DNA of 5,270 nt, from positions 1 through 5,270 of the forward strand of contig JABDJR010000573.1 in NCBI GenBank assembly GCA_013003415.1. The letters are read 5' to 3'. This document shows positions 1-4,914 of the stretch, piece after piece. Position numbers and translations under genes: made by a program. This DNA comes from Candidatus Eiseniibacteriota bacterium. GTDB lineage: Bacteria > Eisenbacteria > RBG-16-71-46 > JABDJR01. Positions within the stretch are counted from its first letter, which is position 1. Every line of letters begins with the position of its first letter. The notes under the pieces were generated by a model. The model was not told where the DNA came from, did no database searches, and was given only the letters and a program-made list of their open reading frames with translations.

Positions 1-33
1 GCCGATGATTCCGATCACCACGGTTCTTTTCAT
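1..33 (-). CDS. rtcR: RtcR, sigma-54 activator of the RNA-repair operon (N-terminal fragment)
   Basis: Only the first 11 codons are in the window; they read MKRTVVIGIIG from an ATG at 33. This closely matches the start of Escherichia coli RtcR as I remember it (MRKTVAFGFVG), and the gene is divergent from rtcBA exactly as rtcR is in E. coli. Known of the family: RtcR has an N-terminal CARF domain, an AAA+ domain that engages sigma-54, and a DNA-binding C-terminus; it switches on rtcBA in response to RNA damage. The hydrophobic VVIGIIG would be the first strand of the CARF Rossmann fold. I see no clear Shine-Dalgarno sequence before the ATG. A TATATT (minus strand, 46 to 41) sits so close to the start that transcription could begin at or next to the ATG. 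A short NAD-binding protein or signal peptide could look similar, so the call rests on similarity plus position. Confidence 0.72.
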   Translation of the reverse strand, partial: MKRTVVIGIIG

Positions 34-81
34 AGCTATAAATATAGCTAACTTTCTAGTTTTTTAGCTAGCTTCTAGAAG
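33..81. promoter_or_regulatory. AT-rich dyad cluster in the rtcR-rtcB spacer (possible activator or autoregulatory sites)
   Basis: A perfect 8-bp inverted repeat, TAGCTATA-AA-TATAGCTA, fills 33-50 and abuts the rtcR start codon. Two further palindromes follow: AGCTAGCT at 66-73 and CTTCTAGAAG at 72-81. TAGCTA followed by CTTTCTAG (45-59) is repeated in near-identical form at 65-78, 20 bases on, or about two helical turns, which puts both copies on one face of the DNA. On the minus strand, TTGACC (91 to 86) could be a -35 element for rtcR but has only a poor -10 partner. The role is inferred: binding sites for RtcR itself or for an rtcR regulator would be expected here. Confidence 0.4.
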
Positions 82-116
82 GCAAGGTCAAACCTGCATA
101 TCTAAGGATTGCTACG

Positions 117-137
117 TAACTCAAAGCAACAGAGTTA
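117..137. promoter_or_regulatory. Operator-like dyad upstream of the sigma-54 promoter
   Basis: The sequence shows TAACTC, nine bases, then GAGTTA: a perfect 6+6 inverted repeat. Its centre (127) lies about 69 bases before the start point predicted from the -24/-12 promoter. Enhancer-binding activators of sigma-54 bind dyads upstream of their promoters, so this is a candidate RtcR site. It is somewhat closer to the promoter than many such sites. A PacI-type TTAATTAA palindrome overlaps its right end (135-142). Confidence 0.35.
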
Positions 138-168
138 ATTAAGACCATTCCGCGACTTAGGCATCACT

Positions 169-185
169 TTGGCACAACCCCTGCT
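169..185 (+). promoter_or_regulatory. Sigma-54 (-24/-12) promoter of rtcBA
   Basis: The sequence TTGGCAC-AACCC-CTGCT has the invariant GG at 171-172 and GC at 183-184, with exactly ten bases between them as sigma-54 requires. It differs from the TGGCAC-N5-TTGCT consensus only at one T of the -12 box. The predicted start point is near 195-196, giving a leader of about 96 bases to the rtcB ATG. E. coli rtcBA is also driven by sigma-54 with RtcR, and the divergent rtcR start at 33 supports the assignment. No comparable -10/-35 pair stands out for rtcB. Confidence 0.85.
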
Positions 186-221
186 CTAAGGGGGACCAGA
201 GCAAAGAGAAAAACAGAGATC

Positions 222-251
222 GGTGGCCGGAGGGACCGGCCGCCACTTTTT
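222..251 (+). terminator. Terminator-like hairpin in the rtcB leader (possible attenuator)
   Basis: Bases 222-230 pair with 236-244 over nine pairs, eight Watson-Crick and one G-U, around an AGGGA loop. The sequence AC and then five T (247-251) follow. It lies between the sigma-54 start point (about 196) and the rtcB ATG (292). No plus-strand gene precedes it that it would need to terminate, so it either attenuates the operon or acts as a 5' structural element. The two bases between stem and T run, and the short run, make it a weaker terminator than the one at 4232. Confidence 0.45.
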
Positions 252-291
252 AGAAGATAGACACGAACGCCTCAAAGAAAAAGGAAACGTC

Positions 292-1548
292 ATGGCGACC
301 CAAAGCGACGGACCGAGCAAATACGAAGTTTCCCAAGGCAAGGGAGTTCCCATTAAGTCTTGGACGCAGGGTGTGGCTTTTGACGAAGGCGCTAAAGAAC
401 AACTGCTCAACATTTCGCAACTTCCGTTTATTCATGGCTGGGTGGCCGCGATGCCCGATGTTCACAGAGGCATCGGGGCCACCATCGGGAGCGTGATTCC
501 CACCGTTGAGGCTATTGTGCCCGCAGCGGTTGGGGTGGATATCGGTTGCGGCATGATGGCGCAAAGAACCAGTTTGAAGGCAGAAGATCTGCCGGAGAGC
601 CTAAGAGAAATGCGGACAGGCATCGAAGCCTCGGTTCCTCACGGGCTCTCCTTCGGGAGAAAAGGAAGAGACAGCAAGCGGAGAGATAAAGGTTCCTGGA
701 AAGATCTCCCGGAAAGAGCTGAGCATGCATGGGCATCGCTCTCCCAAGATTTTGAAACTTTGACCGGCAAGTATCCGTTGTTCAAAAACGCCAACAGCCG
801 GGTTCACCTCGGAACCCTTGGAACAGGCAACCACTTCATTGAGGTTTGCTTGGATGAAGAGGGTTCCGTTTGGGTCATGCTCCACAGCGGATCCAGGGGC
901 ATTGGAAACAGAATTGGAACGCACTTTATTTCCTTAGCCAGAAAAGAAATGGAAAGACTAGACATTCAACTCCCGGACAAGGATCTCGCGTACTTCAAGG
1001 AAGGCAGCACTCTCTTTGACGACTACGTCTTTGCCGTGGGCTGGGCACAAAAATTTGCTCGGACCAATCGGGAGCTCATGATGGCGGCGGTTTTGGAGTC
1101 GATGAAGACCGTTTCGGGCCTACCGCCATTTACAACAGACTTGGAAGCGGTGAATTGCCATCACAACTATGTGCAGCAAGAGCACCACTTCGGAAAAGAC
1201 GTGTACCTCACCCGAAAAGGTGCGGTAAGAGCCGGAAAAGGCGACTTGGGAATCATTCCCGGCAGCATGGGTGCCAAGTCCTACATTGTTCAGGGAAAAG
1301 GAAACCCCCACAGCTACGAAAGCTGTAGCCACGGAGCGGGCAGAGCGATGTCCCGGACCCAGGCTAAGAAAACGTTTACGGTAGAAGATCACGAAAAAGC
1401 CACGAAGGGCGTGGAATGCAGAAAAGATAAGGGCGTGATCGACGAAACGCCCGCCGCTTACAAAGACATTGATGCGGTCATGGAAGCTCAAAGCGATCTC
1501 GTCGACATTGTTCACACCCTCAGGCAGGTTGTCTGCGTGAAGGGATAG
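292..1548 (+). CDS. rtcB: RtcB, GTP-dependent RNA ligase (3'-phosphate/cyclic phosphate to 5'-OH)
   Basis: A full-length RtcB of 418 residues (E. coli RtcB has 408). The family uses GTP and Mn2+ to join RNA ending in 3'-phosphate or 2',3'-cyclic phosphate to a 5'-hydroxyl end, passing through guanylated histidine and 3'-pp-G intermediates. All active-site signatures are present: DIGCGM with metal ligands Asp83 and Cys86; GTGNHFIE around Asn180-His181; LHSGSRGIG with His198; CHHNY with His290-His291; GSMG at 324-327; and SHGAGR, whose His347 corresponds to the guanylated histidine. The ATG at 292 is chosen because AAGGAAA at 281-287 is a well-placed ribosome site. An in-frame GTG at 223 would add 23 unconserved residues, has its start inside the leader hairpin and has a worse site. 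First gene after the sigma-54 promoter, 28 bases before rtcA, so co-transcribed. Cytoplasmic; role inferred as repair of nuclease-broken tRNA or rRNA. Family call very secure. Confidence 0.97.
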   Translation: MATQSDGPSKYEVSQGKGVPIKSWTQGVAFDEGAKEQLLNISQLPFIHGWVAAMPDVHRGIGATIGSVIPTVEAIVPAAVGVDIGCGMMAQRTSLKAEDLPESLREMRTGIEASVPHGLSFGRKGRDSKRRDKGSWKDLPERAEHAWASLSQDFETLTGKYPLFKNANSRVHLGTLGTGNHFIEVCLDEEGSVWVMLHSGSRGIGNRIGTHFISLARKEMERLDIQLPDKDLAYFKEGSTLFDDYVFAVGWAQKFARTNRELMMAAVLESMKTVSGLPPFTTDLEAVNCHHNYVQQEHHFGKDVYLTRKGAVRAGKGDLGIIPGSMGAKSYIVQGKGNPHSYESCSHGAGRAMSRTQAKKTFTVEDHEKATKGVECRKDKGVIDETPAAYKDIDAVMEAQSDLVDIVHTLRQVVCVKG

Positions 1549-1576
1549 AGATTGAGACTACGAAAGGGAAACCGTC

Positions 1577-2611
1577 ATGTTGGAAATCGATGGAGCCTTC
1601 GGCGAAGGAGGCGGACAAGTTCTGCGCTCTTCGGTGGCGCTCGCGATGATCACGGGTCAACCCTTTCGGATTTTCAACATCCGAGGTGGGCGCTCTAAGC
1701 CTGGCCTCATGCGCCAGCATCTCGCGGGTCTAAACGCCGCTGCGACCATCTGTCAGGCCAAGACCCGAGGATTGGAACTTCGCTCGCGCGAGGTGACCTT
1801 TCAACCGGGCTCGGTCACCGCAGGCGACTACACCTTCAAGATCGGCTCAGCCGGAAGTGTGTGTTTGGTTCTCCAAACCATCCTCCCTGCTCTTCTGACC
1901 GCGAAAGACGTGTCTCGAGTAGCCATTGAAGGCGGAACCCACGTTCCTTTCGCTCCAACCTATGAGTTCTTAGACCAGGTTTACTTCCCGGTTTTGGAAA
2001 GCATGGGAGCCAGGATCGATCGGAAACTCGTTCGGCCGGGATTCATGCCCGCCGGTGGCGGAAGAATCGAGGTCGAGATTCATCCCGTCCTTGAGTTAGA
2101 CCCATTAGAGCTGGTGGATCGGGGTACGTTGAGCCAGATCGAGATTACGGCTGCCGTTTCCGGGATTCCGGTGATCGTGGCCGAACGTGAGATCGAGGCG
2201 GTACGGGAGGTGTTAGATCAGCAGGTGAGTCCTGAAATGATCGAGAGCCAGGTAGTCCAATTACCTCGCCAGTTCGGTCCTGGAAACGCGGTTCATACGA
2301 AAGTTGAAAGCGCTTCCGGTCTTGCCATGTTCACGGGCCTCGGTCAAAGAGGCGTTCGAGCCGAGACGGTTGGTAAGCGGCTGGGAAAAGTCGTCCGACG
2401 GTACTTGAGTTCAAGCGCTCCGGTGGGTCCTCATCTTGCGGACCAGCTGCTTTTGCCCCTGGCCATGGCTGGGAAGGGCAAGTTTGTGACCCGAAAGCCG
2501 AGCGAGCATACGGCTACGAACATGAAAGTGATTGAGACGTTTCTGCCTTTGCAGTTTCGCACACGCGAACTTGAGGACGAGGACGTTCAGATCGAAGTGG
2601 TCGGTCTCTAA
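1577..2611 (+). CDS. rtcA: RtcA, RNA 3'-terminal phosphate cyclase
   Basis: A 344-residue RtcA, close to the 338 of E. coli. The enzyme uses ATP to turn an RNA 3'-phosphate into a 2',3'-cyclic phosphate through a histidine-AMP intermediate; it can also act on 2'-phosphate ends, which helps make ends that RtcB can use. Visible signatures: the N-terminal GEGGGQVLRSSVALA (9-23), GRSKPGLMRQHLAGL (38-52), KIGSAGSVCLVLQT (88-101), EGGTHVPFAPTYEFL (118-132), MPAGGGR (157-163), PHLADQLLLP (285-294), and EHTATN, whose His311 matches the adenylated histidine (His309 in E. coli). The ATG at 1577 has AAAGGGA at 1564-1570 as its ribosome site. It follows rtcB by 28 bases with no terminator between, the classic rtcBA order. 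No missing residues or frameshift seen. Confidence 0.96.
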   Translation: MLEIDGAFGEGGGQVLRSSVALAMITGQPFRIFNIRGGRSKPGLMRQHLAGLNAAATICQAKTRGLELRSREVTFQPGSVTAGDYTFKIGSAGSVCLVLQTILPALLTAKDVSRVAIEGGTHVPFAPTYEFLDQVYFPVLESMGARIDRKLVRPGFMPAGGGRIEVEIHPVLELDPLELVDRGTLSQIEITAAVSGIPVIVAEREIEAVREVLDQQVSPEMIESQVVQLPRQFGPGNAVHTKVESASGLAMFTGLGQRGVRAETVGKRLGKVVRRYLSSSAPVGPHLADQLLLPLAMAGKGKFVTRKPSEHTATNMKVIETFLPLQFRTRELEDEDVQIEVVGL

Positions 2612-2732
2612 GGGATCGACAACAACAAAGTAAGCGAAGGTATTCCAACCTGCGGTTCCGGTTCGTGAATCCGGTCCGGCGCTCAGCGAAGTTCGCATGG
2701 AGTGTGTCGGTTGTGGGTACAGGCGTTTGCTA
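2612..2732 (+). other. Spacer between rtcA and the tRNA-like gene; no gene seen
   Basis: There is no convincing open frame and no T-run terminator after rtcA, so transcription probably continues into the RNA region. One local hairpin is visible: CCGGTT (2658-2663), loop CGTG, AA, a bulged T, then CCGG (2671-2674). It faintly resembles a T arm but has no cloverleaf around it. CGGTTGT at 2708-2714 can pair with ACAACCG at 2832-2838, which would enclose the tRNA-like element. Seven pairs are too few to rely on, and the pairing would compete with the long closing stem at base 2838. Confidence 0.5.
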
Positions 2733-2733
2733 C

Positions 2734-2807
2734 CTTGGTTAGCTCAATTGGTAGAGCAATCGGCTATGGACCGGTGAGTACCGGGTTCGAATCCCGGACC
2801 AAGACCA
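2734..2807 (+). tRNA. tRNA or tRNA-like element, anticodon loop AUG, 6-bp acceptor stem, encoded CCA
   Basis: The sequence folds as a cloverleaf. Acceptor 2734-2739 pairs with 2798-2803 (6 bp, perfect). The D stem GCTC/GAGC (2742-2745/2754-2757) has a loop containing GG. The anticodon stem ATCGG/CCGGT (2759-2763/2771-2775, one G-U) carries the seven-base loop CTATGGA. The variable loop is GAGTA. The T stem CCGGG/CCCGG (2781-2785/2793-2797) has the canonical loop TTCGAAT. A2804 then CCA (2805-2807) reads as discriminator plus CCA end. U8, A14, G18, G19, A21, U33 and the T-loop bases are all as in true tRNA. Oddities: a seventh acceptor pair would be C2733-A2804, a mismatch; base 48 is A, so the usual 15-48 pair is lost; and the anticodon AUG (formally His, CAU codon) has an unmodifiable-looking A34 rarely used for His, with no G-1 feature of tRNA-His. 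Its place inside an RNA-repair operon suggests a specialised mimic, decoy or sensor rather than a normal decoding tRNA (inference). Confidence 0.78.
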
Positions 2808-2821
2808 GCCTTCAAGCTGGT
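2804..2821 (+). other. Hairpin that takes up the tRNA-like CCA end
   Basis: ACCAGC (2804-2809) pairs perfectly with GCTGGT (2816-2821) around a CTTCAA loop, so the ACCA tail of the tRNA-like element is base-paired in the uncut transcript. As an alternative, CTTCAAGCTGG (2810-2820) can pair with CCAGCTGAAG (2847-2856) over ten pairs with one bulged A. That would free the CCA but open the last three pairs of the downstream closing stem. This could be a processing or conformational switch; function not known. Confidence 0.45.
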
Positions 2822-2837
2822 AAACGACTAGACAACC

Positions 2838-3070
2838 GCGAAGCCGCCAGCTGAAGAGAACGGTTCCTGCCCCGAGGATGAACCGTATCTCCGAAGCAGC
2901 GGACTGGGATCTTTGAAACAACTCCTCGGAGTTGGTGACGAACGCGTCGCAAACGGAACGAGACAGAGGCCGCTTCCGTCTCCAGTTCGATGTCCGCTTG
3001 CGTTCTCGTTCCGCACCCTCTCTACGAGTTGTTCCGTGAATAGACCGTGGCGGCTTCGCACTTATTTTTA
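2838..3070 (+). ncRNA. Candidate structured noncoding RNA between rtcA and the slipin gene (Y-RNA-like?)
   Basis: Bases 2838-2849 pair perfectly over 12 bp with 3048-3059, across 198 bases; a T-rich CTTATTTTTA (3061-3070) follows. Compatible nested helices lie inside: 2860-2866 with 2880-2886 (7 bp), 2890-2893 with 2900-2903 (4 bp), 2917-2924 with 3026-3033 (8 bp), 2935-2940 with 2945-2950 (6 bp, AACG loop), and 2954-2963 with 3004-3013 (10 bp, perfect). Alternative folds exist: CAACTCC/GGAGTTG at 2919-2934, and 2960-2969 with 2973-2982. No convincing protein frame is present. GACGAACG at 2937-2944 resembles the GNCGAA-type Ro-binding motif I recall for bacterial Y RNAs, and such RNAs can carry tRNA-like modules, like the element just upstream. 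No Ro/Rsr gene is in the window. It may form one RNA with the tRNA-like element (about 2734-3060) or be released from it. The exact ends are unknown. The 3' strand of the closing stem ends 23 bases before the slipin ATG. Confidence 0.6.
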
Positions 3071-3082
3071 GAGGAAAGAACG

Positions 3083-4228
3083 ATGTGGTTAGTAAAGAGA
3101 GTACAGATCGATGAAGTTCAGCGGGGAATCCTGTATCTAGGCGGTCAGTTCCAACGCGTGTTGGAACCCGGGACCCACTGGATTTGGAGCCTCACCAAGA
3201 GTATCCAAGTCGTTGTGTGGTGGACCAATGTAGAGTACGAAGTAACCGAGGAATTTCATGTTCTCGATTTCTTAACCCGTAAGTACCCGGAGCAAACCGA
3301 GAAGCACTTGCAAGTTCTGACCACGACGTCCGATCAGATTGGCTATGTCTTCATGGATGGGGTGATTAAGGATGTGATGGGTCCGGGGGATCGGCGTGTT
3401 GTGTGGCGGGACGTCCTTGATGTTCGGTTGGAAGTCCAGTCCATCGAAGACAGCTTAGTCCCTGACTCTGTCATGCCTTGGATTTGGGAACAAGCCAAAG
3501 CCAACAACAAGTGGTTGTTCGAGAAGAACGTGACGTTCGCAGAGATCGGAGATGGCCAATGCGGGTTGCTGAAGAAGAACGGAGAAGTCCAGCGTGTCCT
3601 CTCCCCTGGGCGCTACGCCTATTGGCGCTTTCTCGACTCAGTCACCATTAAGGTGATCGATCAGCGTTTGCGTCAGGTCGATGTCGCGGGTCAGGAGATC
3701 TTGACCCAAGACAAGGTGACTTTGCGGATCAACGTGACCGGAACCTACCAGGTGAAGGATCCAGTGGCGGCGTCGACGCAAGTGGTGGACTACGAGAAGT
3801 TCATCTATTCGGAAATCCAGTTTGCCTTGCGTGGCTCCGTGGGAACCAAGACCTTGGAAGAGATCCTGGCCGACAAGTCGGTGCTTAACAGCATGATCCG
3901 TGATCGGGTTCACGACCGCGTCGCGGGCTACGGCATCGAGTTGTCGAGCGTTGGGGTGAAGGACATCATTTTGCCGGGAGAGATGAAGATTCTCTTGAAC
4001 CGGGTGGTTGAGGCGGAGAAGGCGGCGGAAGCCAACCTTGTCCGGAGACGTGAGGAAACCGCGGCCACGCGTTCCTTAGCCAACACGGCCAAGATGATGG
4101 AAAACAACCCGATGCTCATGAGGCTGAAGGAGCTTGAGGCTCTGGAAAAGGTCACCGAGCGGATCGATAACATCACCGTGTTTGGTGGACTCGATGGGGT
4201 CATGAAGCAACTCTTGCCAAAGAGTTAG
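3083..4228 (+). CDS. Slipin-family SPFH/Band 7 protein of the RNA-repair operon
   Basis: A 381-residue slipin-type protein. SPFH proteins oligomerise into large assemblies, often at membranes; slipins recur beside RtcB in RNA-repair operons but their job there is not established. The SPFH core runs from about 150 to 315: RVLSPGRYAYW (171-181), DVAGQEILTQDKVTLRIN (200-217), the helix-strand region to GVKDIILPGEMK (291-302), then a charged helical stretch VVEAEKAAEANLVRRREE (308-325), typical of the SPFH coiled-coil. Residues 7-57, 83-128 and 152-204 look like three copies of the same beta unit (G-hydrophobic patch, V-L/M-x-P-G, later aromatic). No transmembrane anchor or signal peptide is seen, so it is cytoplasmic or peripheral. 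The ATG at 3083 follows GAGGA at 3071-3075 with good spacing. An in-frame GTG at 3047 overlaps the RNA closing stem and has no ribosome site. A strong terminator follows the stop directly, so it is the last gene of the unit. Confidence 0.88.
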   Translation: MWLVKRVQIDEVQRGILYLGGQFQRVLEPGTHWIWSLTKSIQVVVWWTNVEYEVTEEFHVLDFLTRKYPEQTEKHLQVLTTTSDQIGYVFMDGVIKDVMGPGDRRVVWRDVLDVRLEVQSIEDSLVPDSVMPWIWEQAKANNKWLFEKNVTFAEIGDGQCGLLKKNGEVQRVLSPGRYAYWRFLDSVTIKVIDQRLRQVDVAGQEILTQDKVTLRINVTGTYQVKDPVAASTQVVDYEKFIYSEIQFALRGSVGTKTLEEILADKSVLNSMIRDRVHDRVAGYGIELSSVGVKDIILPGEMKILLNRVVEAEKAAEANLVRRREETAATRSLANTAKMMENNPMLMRLKELEALEKVTERIDNITVFGGLDGVMKQLLPKS

Positions 4229-4231
4229 ACC

Positions 4232-4266
4232 GAGGGTAGAGACCTTGTCTCTGCCCTCATTTTTTT
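4232..4266 (+). terminator. Strong intrinsic terminator after the slipin gene
   Basis: Twelve pairs form between 4232-4243 and 4247-4258, with one G-U pair, around a CTT loop. A and then seven T (4260-4266) follow. It starts four bases after the slipin stop codon and defines the end of the rtcB operon. On the minus strand the stem is not followed by a T run, so it does not look like a two-way terminator for the convergent DUF1697 gene. Confidence 0.93.
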
Positions 4267-4322
4267 CTGCGAACGACAACCCTCACGAACGAACCTGCCC
4301 CAACGCCCTCGCCCACCTGCGC

Positions 4323-4874
4323 TTATTCCGCGAGCATTCCCGCGATCTTCTGCACCGAATTCCAATTCCGAACTGTGATGACCATCTTTAGACGAGAGTC
4401 GAAGTATTGGCTGGTGAGTTTTGTTCGGGCTATGCCATTGGGGAAGCGAAAGAAAACATCCTGCCCCTTAACCAAGAAACGATCCGGGGGGGAACGATCA
4501 GGATCGAGCTGATCCAGACCAGCTTTCGAAGGCTTGGCCGAAAGAAAACCAACACTCAGAATCTTCGGCTCGTCTTTTGCCTGGGCCAAGGGGTGTTTTG
4601 TAGCGACGGATAAGAACTGTTTGGCGTCCCGCAAGACCACCGGAACTTCCAATCCAAAACTGTCATGAATGGCGGCTTGAACCATCTTCGGGATGCGTTT
4701 AGCCGTGGCCGCGCTCGCATGAAAAACCACATTGCCACTCTGTATGTAGGTCCGCACATCGGAACAGCCGGCTTCTTCGAATAGAGCCGCCAAGTCCTTC
4801 ATGGGAAGCTTGTTCTTGCCCCCCACGTTGATGCCGCGGAGAAGGGCTACATAGGCATTGAGTTTTGCGATGAT
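4323..4874 (-). CDS. DUF1697-family protein, start codon uncertain
   Basis: A DUF1697-family protein of unknown biochemical role, about the usual length (roughly 180 residues) if the upstream part is included. Signatures: YVALLRGINVGGKNK near the N-terminus (residues 8-22), YIQSGNVVF (43-51), a central SVGFLSAKPS, FRFPNGIARTKLT, and the C-terminal RNWNSVQKIAGML. The only canonical start is a GTG at 4826, in the middle of the conserved RGINVGG motif, which would delete the first beta strand and leave 167 residues. The frame stays open upstream to a TGA at about 4891-4893, but it holds no ATG, GTG or TTG there. GAGGG (minus strand, 4883 to 4879) stands four bases before an ATC at 4874, so I place the start there tentatively (183 residues); an AUC start is rare. 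A start-codon mutation or a sequence error are alternatives. It lies 40 bases downstream of phoU on the same strand with no terminator seen between, and is convergent with the rtcB operon. Confidence 0.82.
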   Translation of the reverse strand: MIAKLNAYVALLRGINVGGKNKLPMKDLAALFEEAGCSDVRTYIQSGNVVFHASAATAKRIPKMVQAAIHDSFGLEVPVVLRDAKQFLSVATKHPLAQAKDEPKILSVGFLSAKPSKAGLDQLDPDRSPPDRFLVKGQDVFFRFPNGIARTKLTSQYFDSRLKMVITVRNWNSVQKIAGMLAE

Positions 4875-4914
4875 TCTACCCTCGGTTCAAGGCTGTCAGG
4901 ATCCGAAGGGATGA

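Noticed and set aside
223..291. Upstream GTG start for rtcB giving 23 extra residues
   Set aside because: The GTG lies inside the leader hairpin, the extra residues are not part of the RtcB family, and the ATG at 292 has a well-placed AAGGAAA site.
2715..2732. Second sigma-54-like promoter before the tRNA-like element (TGGGTAC ... TTTGCTA)
   Set aside because: The GG to GC spacing is at least one base too long for sigma-54, which is strict, and transcription would begin inside the tRNA-like element.
2734..2807. Ordinary tRNA-His assignment
   Set aside because: The anticodon is AUG rather than GUG, the 8-bp acceptor with G-1 is absent, and the acceptor has only six pairs; kept as tRNA or tRNA-like without an amino-acid call.
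2739..3061. Minus-strand open frames across the RNA region
   Set aside because: Short, low-complexity translations with no recognisable family; their positions are explained by the tRNA-like and paired RNA segments.
3047..3082. Upstream GTG start for the slipin gene
   Set aside because: It overlaps the 3' strand of the RNA closing stem and has no ribosome site, while the ATG at 3083 follows GAGGA.
4407..4613. Plus-strand open frame within the DUF1697 gene
   Set aside because: It is antisense to conserved DUF1697 sequence and resembles no family I know.
4875..4914. Terminator between phoU and the DUF1697 gene
   Set aside because: I see only a short GGATCC-type palindrome and no stem with a T run on the minus strand.
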